DNA of 64,000 bases, from assembly GCF_000711955.1 (NCBI RefSeq), contig NZ_JONR01000015.1, positions 80,781 to 144,780 on the forward strand, given 5' to 3'. How positions within the stretch are numbered: the stretch's first letter is position 1; the number at the start of each line of letters is the position of its first letter. This DNA comes from Nevskia soli DSM 19509. Its GTDB lineage: Bacteria; Pseudomonadota; Gammaproteobacteria; Nevskiales; Nevskiaceae. The notes beneath the pieces are model-generated. The model saw only the letters and a program-made list of their open reading frames with translations, was not told where the DNA came from and did no database searches. Both the position numbers and the translations under genes were made by a program. Positions 8,560 through 17,057 of this stretch are shown here, piece after piece.

Positions 8560-9315
8560 GTGAAAAAGCTTCTCGGCATCCTCCTCACCCCGCTGTTCCT
8601 GCTGGTGTGGGGCCTGCTGCTGAACCTGTTCCATGTGGCGCAGGTCATCGCCTTCCGCGGCTTCGGGCCGAATGCCCACCGGCGCTGCGTCGACCTGCTC
8701 AACTTCTGCCTGATCCACGCCTTGTGGATTCTCGGTACCCGCATCAGCGTGCGCTACACCCAGGCCCTGCCGTCCGACCGCCCGATCATCTTCGTCGCCA
8801 ACCACCAGAACAAGCTGGATATCCCCGGCATCAGCTGGTACCTGCGCCGCCACGCGCCGAAGTTCGTCTCCAAGATCGAACTGGGCAAGGGCATTCCCAG
8901 CATCTCCTACAATCTGCGCCACAGCGGCGCCGCCCTGATCGACCGCAGCGACACCCGCCAGTCGCTGCGCGAAATCGGCCGTCTGGCCCAGCTGATCGAG
9001 CAGACCCGCTCCTCCGCCGTGATCTTTCCCGAGGGCACCCGCTCCACCAGCGGCGAGATGCAGCCCTTCGCCACCGGCGGCATCAAGATCCTGCTGAAGA
9101 AAGCGCCCAGCGCCCTGGTGGTGCCGGTCTACATCCACGGCACCTGGAAGCTCAACCGCTACGGCAGATTCCCCATGTCCCCAGGAGAACGCATCGGCTG
9201 GACCGTGCTGCCGGCGATCGAGCCGGCCGGAAAAACGCCGGACGAAGTGGCCGCCCTGGCCGAGCAAAGCATTCGCGGCGAGTTCGCCGCGAGGTTCCGT
9301 CAGGGAGCGGAGTAG
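8560..9315 (+). CDS. 1-acyl-sn-glycerol-3-phosphate acyltransferase (PlsC family)
   Basis: A 251-residue membrane-associated acyltransferase that would transfer an acyl chain to lysophosphatidate, making phosphatidate for membrane lipids. The catalytic H-x4-D motif is NHQNKLD (about residues 80-86), the glycerol-phosphate motif FPEGTRS is near residue 156, and one or two N-terminal hydrophobic segments (LLGILLTPLFLLVWGLLL) anchor it. The start codon is GTG at 8560. A short palindrome TTGTCCGCGGACAA lies in the upstream gap (8438-8451). Its place next to lipoprotein genes says little about its job. It may serve the storage lipid route with WS/DGAT or be a housekeeping paralogue. Confidence 0.93.
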   Translation: MKKLLGILLTPLFLLVWGLLLNLFHVAQVIAFRGFGPNAHRRCVDLLNFCLIHALWILGTRISVRYTQALPSDRPIIFVANHQNKLDIPGISWYLRRHAPKFVSKIELGKGIPSISYNLRHSGAALIDRSDTRQSLREIGRLAQLIEQTRSSAVIFPEGTRSTSGEMQPFATGGIKILLKKAPSALVVPVYIHGTWKLNRYGRFPMSPGERIGWTVLPAIEPAGKTPDEVAALAEQSIRGEFAARFRQGAE

Positions 9316-9452
9316 GGGGACCCAAACGCCCCTTGGTGCCCTGCGTCGCAACCGTATATCCATTGAGTTGTCATGGCCTGTTCACAATCTTGCGCCAGTT
9401 CCGTTAGCATACCCATGCCCAAATGGGTCCATTGTTCGAGGGAGACGACACC

Positions 9453-9830
9453 ATGGCGAAAGCCAGCAAGAAGAAGCCGGCGGCAGCCGCAAAGAAGCCC
9501 GCCGCGAAGAAAGCAGTTGCGAAGAAGGTTGTAGCGAAGAAGGCAGCGCCGAAAAAGGCCGTTGCCAAGAAGGCCAAGCGCAAGCCCAGCGCCGCGCTGA
9601 TGAAGGCTGTTACCCCGAGTGCCCTGCTGGCGGAGATTGTCGGCTCCAAGCCCATTCCCCGCGGCCAGATCACCAAGAACCTCTGGGCCTACATCAAGAA
9701 GTTCGGCCTGCAGGACAAGATCAACAAGCGCATGATCAATGCCGACGAGAAGCTGAAGAAGATCTTCGGCGGCAAGTCGGTGGTCAACATGTTTGAGATG
9801 ACCAAGCTGGTCAGCAAGCACATCAGCTGA
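9453..9830 (+). CDS. SWIB/MDM2-domain protein with histone H1-like Lys/Ala tail
   Basis: A 125-residue basic protein. Residues 1-45 are a Lys/Ala/Pro repeat (KKPAAAAKKPAAKKAVAKK type) like histone H1 C-terminal tails, and residues 48-125 form a SWIB domain (SALLAEIVGSKPIPRGQITKNLW...KSVVNMFEMTKLVSKHI). SWIB-like proteins are found in chlamydiae, plants and various proteobacteria and are thought to bind or compact DNA. The start at 9453 is set by GAGGGAG 8 bp upstream. A GC-rich hairpin follows the stop. It is probably a nucleoid-associated protein. Confidence 0.93.
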   Translation: MAKASKKKPAAAAKKPAAKKAVAKKVVAKKAAPKKAVAKKAKRKPSAALMKAVTPSALLAEIVGSKPIPRGQITKNLWAYIKKFGLQDKINKRMINADEKLKKIFGGKSVVNMFEMTKLVSKHIS

Positions 9831-9843
9831 AGCTGCGCATTGG

Positions 9844-9870
9844 GCGGCCCGGGTGCACAGCCCGGGCCGC
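9844..9870. terminator. Terminator-like GC hairpin after the SWIB gene
   Basis: A 10-bp perfect stem (GCGGCCCGGG at 9844-9853 with its complement at 9861-9870) and 7-nt loop, 14 bp after the stop codon. The T-run is weak, so termination strength is uncertain. Confidence 0.65.
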
Positions 9871-10073
9871 TGTTCAGCAACACCACGGGTCTGCCAGCAG
9901 GTCCGGATTCCTCCCAGCAGACACCGGCCGTGCGCCTCGCCGCGCGGTAGCGTCGCTGCGCGCCACCCCCGATTCTCCGGCTTGTTCCCCAGGGAACAGC
10001 CTCCAGGCGGCGGCCTGGACCATCCCCTGAACCACCCCATACCAGGCGCGCTGGCGCCCAAGCGGAGCAAGCA

Positions 10074-10796
10074 ATGAACGAGCGCGACTGGGACCGCGTG
10101 GCCGGCGCCTGGGACGATCACATCATGAGTTCCCTGGAGGAGAACGTGAACGGCAGCATTGCCGCCCTCATCGCCTCCGTTGCCGCCAGTCACCGCAGCA
10201 TCCTCGATTACGGCTGCGGCGTCGGCCGCTATCTGCCCTTGCTGTCGCGCAGCTTCGAGCAGGTGGTGGGCGTGGACTACTCCCGCCTGTGCGTGGAGCA
10301 GGCCGGCGCCCTCACGCGCACCCTGCCCAACGTGCGGACGCACACCACCACCCAATTCGCCCGCAGCGCCCCCGGGGCGCGCTTCGACGTGGTGCTGATG
10401 GCCAACGTCCTGCTGCATGCCGACGCGAAGATCCGCAACCGGATTCTCGACCTGGCCCTGGCGCGCCTGCGCCCGGGTGGTACCCTGCTGCTGCTGGTGC
10501 CGGCGATCGAATCGGTGCATCTGGCCGAGGCCGTGCGCCTCGCCTACACCCGCAAGCGCGTCTCCGCCTACGCGCGGCCGGCCGGCGGCGTGTTCGATCC
10601 CGGCGTCATCGCCATCAACGGCCAGCCCACCAAGCACTATTCCGCCGACGAAATCCCGCTGCTGTTGCAGGCGCGGCGCCTCAAGCTCGACAGCCTCGCC
10701 CGGGCGGAATACTCCTGGGATTCCGAGTCCTTCGAAGGACTCGACCGACGCCTGCCGCAGCGTCCCTGGGACTGGCTGCTCAGCGCTACGCGCTGA
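10074..10796 (+). CDS. SAM-dependent methyltransferase (class I)
   Basis: A 240-residue soluble protein with Rossmann-type SAM-binding motif I ILDYGCGVGRYLP (about residues 43-55), acidic motif II VVGVDYS (about 64-70), motif post-I/IV region FDVVLMANVLLHAD and LRPGGTLLLLVP. The substrate cannot be read; the family includes small-molecule and ubiquinone-type methylases. It ends 8 bp from the convergent secretin gene. There is no clear operon partner. Confidence 0.85.
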   Translation: MNERDWDRVAGAWDDHIMSSLEENVNGSIAALIASVAASHRSILDYGCGVGRYLPLLSRSFEQVVGVDYSRLCVEQAGALTRTLPNVRTHTTTQFARSAPGARFDVVLMANVLLHADAKIRNRILDLALARLRPGGTLLLLVPAIESVHLAEAVRLAYTRKRVSAYARPAGGVFDPGVIAINGQPTKHYSADEIPLLLQARRLKLDSLARAEYSWDSESFEGLDRRLPQRPWDWLLSATR

Positions 10797-10803
10797 GGGG
10801 TGC

Positions 10804-12969
10804 CTACGGCGGCGTCGGCGGCGCATCCTCCGGCGCAGCACTTTCCGGCGCGCCCGCCTGGGGCAGGTTGTTGCGCTGCATGTATTCATCGTAGTGGTAC
10901 AGCACCGGCGGCCGCCCGCCGAGTACCGGCGCCGGGCCGTTGGCGGCTTCGGTCTGCGCCTGCCGCGTACTTTCATACTTGCGCCGGGTGAAATAGTCGC
11001 TCTCCTGGCGTTCGCGCAGGATCACCGGGTGCAGGAAGATCATCAGATTGCGCTTGGTGCGGCTGACCGAGCGCGACTTGAACAGCGCGCCCAGCCAGGG
11101 AATATCGCTGAGCAGCGGGATGCGCGTCACCGCATCGTCGACCTGGTCGTCGATCAGGCCGCCGATGACCAGGATCTGGCCACCCTCGATGCTCACCGTA
11201 TTGCTCACCGTGCGCTTGTTGGTAACCAGGCTGGAAGTGCCGGCGGTGCCGCTGGCGATGGTCGAATTCTCGAATTCCAGCTTCATGCGGATGGTATTGC
11301 CCTCGCCGATGGTCGGGGTGATGCCGAGCTTGAGGCCGACGTCCGTGCGGTCGACGGTCTGGAACGGGTTGACCGAGCCGTTGCTGGAAGTGCCGGTATT
11401 GGAATACGAGCCGGTCACCTCCGGCACCGACTGGCCAACCTCGATCTTCGCTTCCTGGTTGTCCAGCGTGACCAGCGATGGCATCGACAGGATGTTGGTA
11501 TCGGAATCGCTGAGCAGGGCCTTGATCAGCGCCCCGTAGATCGAGCCGTTGGAGGTGCTGATGCCGACCAGCGCCGTGCCGCCGGTGCCCAGTGCGCTGG
11601 CCGCCGCCGATGCCAGCGTGCTGGTGCTGATGGTCGAGCTGCTGGAGCTGCTCAGCGACGAGGCGGCGCTGGATAGCGCACTGGAAGTGCTGGAATTGAG
11701 GATTCCGGCCGCGGCGATGGCATTGGGGTTGTAGGCCAGCCAATCCACCCCGATATCGCTGGACTTGTCGGCGCTCACCTCGGCAATCACCGCTTCCACC
11801 AGCACCTGCGCGCGGCGGATATCGAGCTGGGCGATGACGTTGCGGATCTGCTGCATGGTCTTCGGCGGCGCGGTGATCACCAGGGCATTGGTATCCCGGT
11901 CGGCGATGACGCGCAGGTCGGCATTGGCGCCGCTGCCGTTGTAGACCGTCGCGTTCGAGCCCGAAGCGCCGCCGGAAGCAGCAGCACCGCTGCCCGAGGA
12001 CTTGGACGCGGCGCCGAACGAGGACGCGGCGGAGGACGGGCCGCCGCTGCTGCCGCCGAACATCGACGAACCGCCCGATGTGGATGCGGTGCTCCTGGCC
12101 GCCGGCTGCGCATTGCCGGTGAGGATCGGCGCCAGGCTCTCGGCGTCGGCGTACTTCAGGTACACCACCTGTGTGTCGCCGCCGTCGCGGCCGGGCTGGT
12201 CCAGCTGCCGGATCAGCGCCAGCAGCTTGCCGCGCTCGGCGCCGTCGCCGCCGACCAGCACGCTGTTGCTGCGCGTGTCCGCGATCACCACCGGCTGCGC
12301 CGCGCCGGGATCGGCCTGCCGCGCCTGCTGCGTCAGGGCGGTCAGCACCCGCACCACCTCATCGGCGCCGGCATTCTGCAGCGCCACCAGCTCGGTGCCG
12401 CGGTCGCCGTCGCGATCCATCTGCCCGATCAGCAGCCGCAGCCGCTCGACGTTGGCGGCGCGGTCGGAGACGATCAGGCTGTTGCCCGAGGCATAGGCGG
12501 CGATCTGGCCCGACTGCGCCACCAGCGGCCGCAGGATCGCCACCAGCTGCGTCGCCGAGCCGTTGTGGATGTCGAACACGCGGGTCACCAGTTCGTCGCC
12601 GCCCGCGCCGCCGCCGGAGCCGGCCCCGCCCTCGCTGCGCGCATTGGCGTCCGGCACGATCTTGACGGTCGCGCCAGCGGGCACCGCGGCGTAGCCGTTC
12701 ACCGCCAGCACCGAGAGGAAGGTGGCATACACCGCATCCGCATCCATCGGGCTGGAGGAGACCACCGTCACCTTGCCTTTGACGCGCGGATCGACCACGA
12801 AATTCCTGCCGGTCACCTCGCTCACCGTGGCGATCAGCGTGGCGATGTCCGCTTCTTTCAGATTGAGCGTGACTTCCGCGCCGTTCTTTTCGGCGGAGGT
12901 GTTGGCGGCCGGCAGGCAGCACAACAGCAGGACCAGGAAGGAGCGCGTGGACACGGAACGGTAACGCAT
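10804..12969 (-). CDS. gspD: Type II secretion system secretin GspD
   Basis: A 721-residue outer-membrane secretin with cleavable signal peptide (FLVLLLCCLPAANTSA). Order: N0 domain (about 30-105, VTLNLKEADIATLIATVSEVTGRNFVVDPRVKG), KH-like N1-N3 repeats to about 400 interrupted by a Ser/Gly/Ala-rich insert, then the secretin beta-barrel (VLVEAVIAEV, VGQSVPEVTG, GGQILVIGGLIDDQ, IPLLSDIPWLGALF) and a Pro/Ala-rich tail. It forms the channel through which folded proteins leave the periplasm. The other gsp genes are not beside it, although gspD normally sits in a gspC-M operon. A CpxR-like box on the minus strand lies 235-250 bp upstream. The S53 protease nearby is a plausible substrate. Confidence 0.95.
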   Translation of the reverse strand: MRYRSVSTRSFLVLLLCCLPAANTSAEKNGAEVTLNLKEADIATLIATVSEVTGRNFVVDPRVKGKVTVVSSSPMDADAVYATFLSVLAVNGYAAVPAGATVKIVPDANARSEGGAGSGGGAGGDELVTRVFDIHNGSATQLVAILRPLVAQSGQIAAYASGNSLIVSDRAANVERLRLLIGQMDRDGDRGTELVALQNAGADEVVRVLTALTQQARQADPGAAQPVVIADTRSNSVLVGGDGAERGKLLALIRQLDQPGRDGGDTQVVYLKYADAESLAPILTGNAQPAARSTASTSGGSSMFGGSSGGPSSAASSFGAASKSSGSGAAASGGASGSNATVYNGSGANADLRVIADRDTNALVITAPPKTMQQIRNVIAQLDIRRAQVLVEAVIAEVSADKSSDIGVDWLAYNPNAIAAAGILNSSTSSALSSAASSLSSSSSSTISTSTLASAAASALGTGGTALVGISTSNGSIYGALIKALLSDSDTNILSMPSLVTLDNQEAKIEVGQSVPEVTGSYSNTGTSSNGSVNPFQTVDRTDVGLKLGITPTIGEGNTIRMKLEFENSTIASGTAGTSSLVTNKRTVSNTVSIEGGQILVIGGLIDDQVDDAVTRIPLLSDIPWLGALFKSRSVSRTKRNLMIFLHPVILRERQESDYFTRRKYESTRQAQTEAANGPAPVLGGRPPVLYHYDEYMQRNNLPQAGAPESAAPEDAPPTPP

Positions 12970-13169
12970 CGGCGGAGATCGGAAGGATTGGGGGAAGGAT
13001 CGGGCAGGACCGAAGGGCGGATGCCCCGCACGGACGGGCGCGGATCGCCGCGGGCTGCCGTCGCGTACCCGCCGGGTGCCGCTTTCGCCCGGCCCTGTTG
13101 CAGGTTGTTGTCACGGAACGAACAACCCACGTCGGCGGGGCACAGGGCCGGGGCGAAAGCGGCGTGACA

Positions 13170-13219
13170 TTGATAACACCGGTCTTCCACGCCGCCCCGC
13201 GTTTTAACAAGGCCTTTAC
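13170..13219 (-). promoter_or_regulatory. CpxR-like box and -10 for gspD
   Basis: On the minus strand GTAAA (13219-13215) and GTTAA (13208-13204) are 11 bp apart, followed by TATCAA (13175-13170) at the same distance as in the other boxes. The divergent box at 13258 faces the other way in the same 432-bp gap (12970-13401). Confidence 0.55.
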
Positions 13220-13257
13220 GTCCGCGGTCATCGCTGCCGCCGGCATCACGGCGGCGT

Positions 13258-13307
13258 GTAAACCCTTCGTAAAGAGCGCCGGCACTGCGCGGCTTCTGCG
13301 CCAGAGT
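13258..13307 (+). promoter_or_regulatory. CpxR-like box and -10 for the NHL-repeat gene
   Basis: GTAAA at 13258-13262 and GTAAA at 13269-13273, N6 spacer, followed by a weak -10 like CAGAGT at 13302-13307. About 95 bp separates it from the start codon at 13402. Confidence 0.6.
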
Positions 13308-13401
13308 ACCGCCCATCCGCGGCTTGCCGTCACGGCCGGCCTGCTCATGGCGACGGTGCCACGCGGCACTTGCTTTCCCCAATCCTCAAGGAAACGATTT
13401 G

Positions 13402-14748
13402 ATGAAACACGCTGCCGAGAAGACGTCTCCTCCCGGTCGTGCGCGCCGCATCGCGCCGCTGCTGCTCGTCGCAGGGCTGGTCGGATTGGCCGATTGCGGC
13501 AGCGATTCCACTACCTGCTGGAACCTGTCCCTCGCCACCGGCCTGATCGGGCAAACCCTCTATACCACCGCCACCGCCAATCCCGACGGCGTCGACAGCC
13601 GGCACATCAGCGGGCCGCGCGGCTCGGTGGCGATCAGCGGTACCACCCTGTACGTGGTGGACACGCTCAACAGCCGCATCCTCGGCTACAATGCCGTGCC
13701 CAGCGGCATCGCCGGTGCCGCCTCGTTCGAGTTGGGGCAGGGCGACGCCACCGGCACCGACTTCAGCGACAACAGCACCAACGGCGGCGAGAACGGCCTG
13801 GCCAATCCGAGCAAGGTCTCCATCGCCACCAGCGGCGGCACGACCTATTTCGTCGTGACCGACACCGCCAACAACCGCGTGCTGATCTGGAATTCCCTGC
13901 CTACCGCCAATACCGCGGCCGACGTCGTCATCGGCCAGACCGGCTACGACGGCGACTCGCCCAACCAGGGCGCCTCCGCGCCCACCGCCAGCACGCTCAG
14001 CAACCCCACTTCGGCGATGATCGCCAACGGCAAGCTGTTCGTGGTCGACCAGAACAACAACCGCGTGCTGATCTGGAACAGCATCCCCACCGCCAACGAC
14101 ACCGCCGCCGATCTGGTCCTGGGGCAGACCGGCTTCACCACCGCCACCTCCGGCATCGACACCTATTCCTCGACCCTGCTCACCTACAGCATGTCGATGA
14201 ACCAGCCGTCCGACCTGTGGACCGACGGCCGCGGCAACCTGTTCATCGCCGACACCGGCAATAACCGCGTGCTGTACTACTCGGTGGTGCCCACCGGCAA
14301 CAATCCGCAGGCCACCTACGTCATCGGCCAGACCGCCTTCGGCCAGAACAGCGCCTCCTCCGGCGCGCAGCATCTCGACTCGCCCTGGGGTGTCTACTCG
14401 GACGGCTCCAACCTCTTCGTCGGCGACACCGGCAACAACCGCGTCCTGCAGTTCTCCCTCAGTTCCCTCGCCTCGGGCGCGGACGCCGAGTACGTCTTCG
14501 GCCAGCAGGACTTCACCCACACCGCCTACAACGACGACGACCAAAACGGCGAGAACGGCGACCAGCAGAACAGCCAGACCAACACCGACCCCACCGCCAA
14601 CACCCTGCACAGCCCCAAGGGCGTCTACGCCACTTCCGGCGGCGTGCTGTACGTCGCCGATTCCGGCAACAACCGCATCCTGCAGTACGCCAGCGACGGC
14701 GGCGTCAACGGCACCGACACCTCCCTGTGCGTCGCCACCACCCCCTGA
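13402..14748 (+). CDS. NHL-repeat beta-propeller exported protein, probable lipoprotein
   Basis: A 448-residue protein with an N-terminal hydrophobic segment (IAPLLLVAGLVGLADCGSDS); LADC is an imperfect lipobox. The rest is at least five copies of an NHL-like blade, each with the core LFIADTGNNRVL or close variants (about residues 95, 165, 220, 295, 345, 430) and an intervening VIGQTGF/VLGQTGF phrase. NHL propellers bind proteins, sugars or nucleic acids; no enzyme motif is evident. The start at 13402 has AAGGAAAC upstream. The gene lies between divergent gspD and the S53 protease, each with its own CpxR-like box, so it is probably exported and co-regulated. Confidence 0.8.
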   Translation: MKHAAEKTSPPGRARRIAPLLLVAGLVGLADCGSDSTTCWNLSLATGLIGQTLYTTATANPDGVDSRHISGPRGSVAISGTTLYVVDTLNSRILGYNAVPSGIAGAASFELGQGDATGTDFSDNSTNGGENGLANPSKVSIATSGGTTYFVVTDTANNRVLIWNSLPTANTAADVVIGQTGYDGDSPNQGASAPTASTLSNPTSAMIANGKLFVVDQNNNRVLIWNSIPTANDTAADLVLGQTGFTTATSGIDTYSSTLLTYSMSMNQPSDLWTDGRGNLFIADTGNNRVLYYSVVPTGNNPQATYVIGQTAFGQNSASSGAQHLDSPWGVYSDGSNLFVGDTGNNRVLQFSLSSLASGADAEYVFGQQDFTHTAYNDDDQNGENGDQQNSQTNTDPTANTLHSPKGVYATSGGVLYVADSGNNRILQYASDGGVNGTDTSLCVATTP

Positions 14749-14791
14749 CCGGGCCGGGCATGACACAGGCGCTGAATCTCCGCCTCGGTTT

Positions 14792-14841
14792 GTGAAGCAA
14801 TCGTAAAAGCCGGCGGGGCGGGGTGCCGCGCTGCCTATGCT
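14792..14841 (+). promoter_or_regulatory. CpxR-like box and -10 for the S53 protease operon
   Basis: GTGAA at 14792-14796 and GTAAA at 14803-14807, N6 spacer, followed by TATGCT at 14836-14841. About 65 bp separates the -10 from the start codon at 14907. Confidence 0.65.
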
Positions 14842-14906
14842 GCGCCCACCGGGTCAGGCATGGGTGCGGCGGGCGCCCGCACACCGCAGAGCAGGGAGAG
14901 CATCGA

Positions 14907-17057
14907 ATGAAATCCTCGTCGCATGGCAAGCACGCTGCGCCCCGTCACGGCGGCTATCGCGGCGCGGCGCTGGCCTGCCTGGCGTGCGTCGCCGTCATCG
15001 CGGCGGGCGGGCCGGCGTCCGCCGCCGGCTCGGCCACCCGCCTGGCCCAAGCACTCGACCATGCCACCCTCTCGGCCTTGCCCGGCAACGTCTCCCCCCT
15101 GGCGCGGGCGGCGTACGACCGCGGCCGCGCCGATGCCGACCAGGTGATCCACGGCGTTTCCCTGCATTTCAAATTGTCCGACACGCAGCAACAGGATCTG
15201 GACCAGTTGCTGCGCCAGCAGCAAGACCCCGCCTCGTCCAGCTACCACGCCTGGCTGAGCCCGGCGCAATACCGCAGCCGCTTCGGCATGAGCCAGGAAG
15301 ACCTGACCACCGTGCAGAACTGGCTGCGCACCCAGGGCTTCTCGATCGAGGACATCGCCCCCAACGCCAACCGCATCAGCTTCAGCGGCAGCGTGGCGCA
15401 GATCGAGGCGGCCTTCCATACCGAGATGCATCGCTACCGGGTGGCCGGCGCCAGCCGCATCGCCAACGCCGGCGCGCCGGCCCTGCCGGCGGCGCTCTCC
15501 GCCGTCACCCTGGGCCTGCGCAACCTCAGCGAGTTCCGTCCGCGCGCGCGGGCCCTGCGCCTCGCCGAAAAAGCGCGTGCGGCCACGGCGCATTTCACTT
15601 CCAGCATCTCCGGCAACCATTACCTCGCGCCGGACGACTTCGCCACCATTTACGATCTGCAATCCCTGTACAGCGCCGGCATCACCGGCGCCGGCCAGAA
15701 GATCGCCATACTGGGGCAGAGCGCGGTGCAGAGCGCGGATCTCAGCGCCTTCCGCAGTGCCGCCGGCCTGGGCGCCAATCTGCCGACGATGGTGCTGGTG
15801 CCGCACAGCGGCAGCGCTACCGTGCAAGCCGCTTCCGGCGACGAAGCGGAATCCGACCTCGACCTGCAATGGTCCGGCGCCATCGCGCGTGACGCTTCGA
15901 TCAGCTTCGTCTACACCGGCAGCAGCACCAACTACGGCGTGTTCGACTCCCTGGTCTACGCCGTCGAGAACGACACCGCCCCCATCATCAGCCTCAGCTA
16001 CGGCGACTGCGAGCCGGACTACAGCAGCGCCGACATCGCCACCCTGGAAAGCACCCTGAAGCAGGCCAGCGCCCAGGGGCAAACGGTGATCGTCGCCTCC
16101 GGCGACAGCGGCGCGGCGGATTGCGACTACAGCACCGACAGCGAAACGGTGACCGCGGCCAGTCACGGCCTGGCGGTGGACTATCCCGCCTCCTCGGCCT
16201 ATGCCACCGCGGTCGGCGGCACCACCCTGAGCGAGGGCAGCGGCAGCTACTGGAGCGGCAGCAACGACCGCTACAACGGTTCGGCCCAGTCCTACATTCC
16301 GGAAACCGCCTGGAACGACACCTCCGACAGCGTCGGCCTCGAAGCCAGCGGCGGCGGCAAGAGCGTGCTGTTCGCCAAGCCCTCCTGGCAGAGCGGCAGC
16401 GGCGTGCCGGCGGACGGTGTCCGCGACCTGCCGGACATCGCGCTCGCCGCCAGCCCCAACCACGACGGCTACCTCTACTGCTCCGAAGGCAGTTGCAGCA
16501 ACGGCTTCCGCGACAGCGGCAACTACCTGACGGTGGCCGGCGGCACTTCCTTCGGCGCACCCGCCTTCGCCGCCATCCTCGCCCTGCTCAGCCAGAAGAA
16601 CGGCGGTGGCGCGCTCGGCAACATCAACAGCCGACTCTATGCCCTGGCGGCGTCGTCCACCAGCGTGTTCCACGACATCACCAGCGGCGACAACAAGGTG
16701 CCATGCAGCAGCGGCAGCACCGGTTGCGGCAGCGCCGGCACTATCGGTTACAACGCCGCCGCCGGCTACGACCTCGTCACCGGTCTCGGCAGCATCGACG
16801 GCTTCAACCTCGCCGACCAGTGGGTCGCGAGTTCTCCCAGCTCCAGCAGTAGCAGCAGTTCCGGTAGCAGCAGTAGCAGCTCGAGTAGTTCCTCCGGCAG
16901 CAGCAGCTCGTCGTCCAGCGGAAGCTCCGGCAGTTCCAGCAGTTCCTCCTCCAGCGGCGCCGCTTCGAACGGCGGCTCCGGCGGCGCATTCGATCCGCTG
17001 CTGCTCGCGGCGTTCGCGTTGCTGCTGCACCGTCGCCGCAACCACCCCGGGAAATGA
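14907..17057 (+). CDS. S53 family serine-carboxyl peptidase with Ser-rich linker and GlyGly-CTERM-like tail
   Basis: A 716-residue secreted protease. Order: signal peptide (about 18-40), pro-kumamolisin activation domain (about 45-225), S53 catalytic domain (about 240-645), linker of almost pure Ser with Gly (about 650-690), and a C-terminal GGSGGAFDPLLLAAFALLLHRRRN. S53 (sedolisin/kumamolisin) enzymes use Glu, Asp and Ser. The candidates are Glu315 and Asp319 in ESDLD, oxyanion Asp400 in ASGDSG, and Ser548 in GGTSFGAP. The tail of Gly-Gly, a hydrophobic helix and an Arg cluster resembles GlyGly-CTERM sorting signals processed by rhombosortase on type II secreted proteins. GGGAG precedes ATG 14907. 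It overlaps the next gene by 4 bp. Confidence 0.93.
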   Translation: MKSSSHGKHAAPRHGGYRGAALACLACVAVIAAGGPASAAGSATRLAQALDHATLSALPGNVSPLARAAYDRGRADADQVIHGVSLHFKLSDTQQQDLDQLLRQQQDPASSSYHAWLSPAQYRSRFGMSQEDLTTVQNWLRTQGFSIEDIAPNANRISFSGSVAQIEAAFHTEMHRYRVAGASRIANAGAPALPAALSAVTLGLRNLSEFRPRARALRLAEKARAATAHFTSSISGNHYLAPDDFATIYDLQSLYSAGITGAGQKIAILGQSAVQSADLSAFRSAAGLGANLPTMVLVPHSGSATVQAASGDEAESDLDLQWSGAIARDASISFVYTGSSTNYGVFDSLVYAVENDTAPIISLSYGDCEPDYSSADIATLESTLKQASAQGQTVIVASGDSGAADCDYSTDSETVTAASHGLAVDYPASSAYATAVGGTTLSEGSGSYWSGSNDRYNGSAQSYIPETAWNDTSDSVGLEASGGGKSVLFAKPSWQSGSGVPADGVRDLPDIALAASPNHDGYLYCSEGSCSNGFRDSGNYLTVAGGTSFGAPAFAAILALLSQKNGGGALGNINSRLYALAASSTSVFHDITSGDNKVPCSSGSTGCGSAGTIGYNAAAGYDLVTGLGSIDGFNLADQWVASSPSSSSSSSSGSSSSSSSSSSGSSSSSSSGSSGSSSSSSSSGAASNGGSGGAFDPLLLAAFALLLHRRRNHPGK

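Noticed and set aside
16850..16960. Ser-codon repeat (AGC/AGT/TCC) in the S53 gene as CRISPR or satellite
   Set aside because: It is a low-complexity Ser linker inside a coding frame, without spacers.
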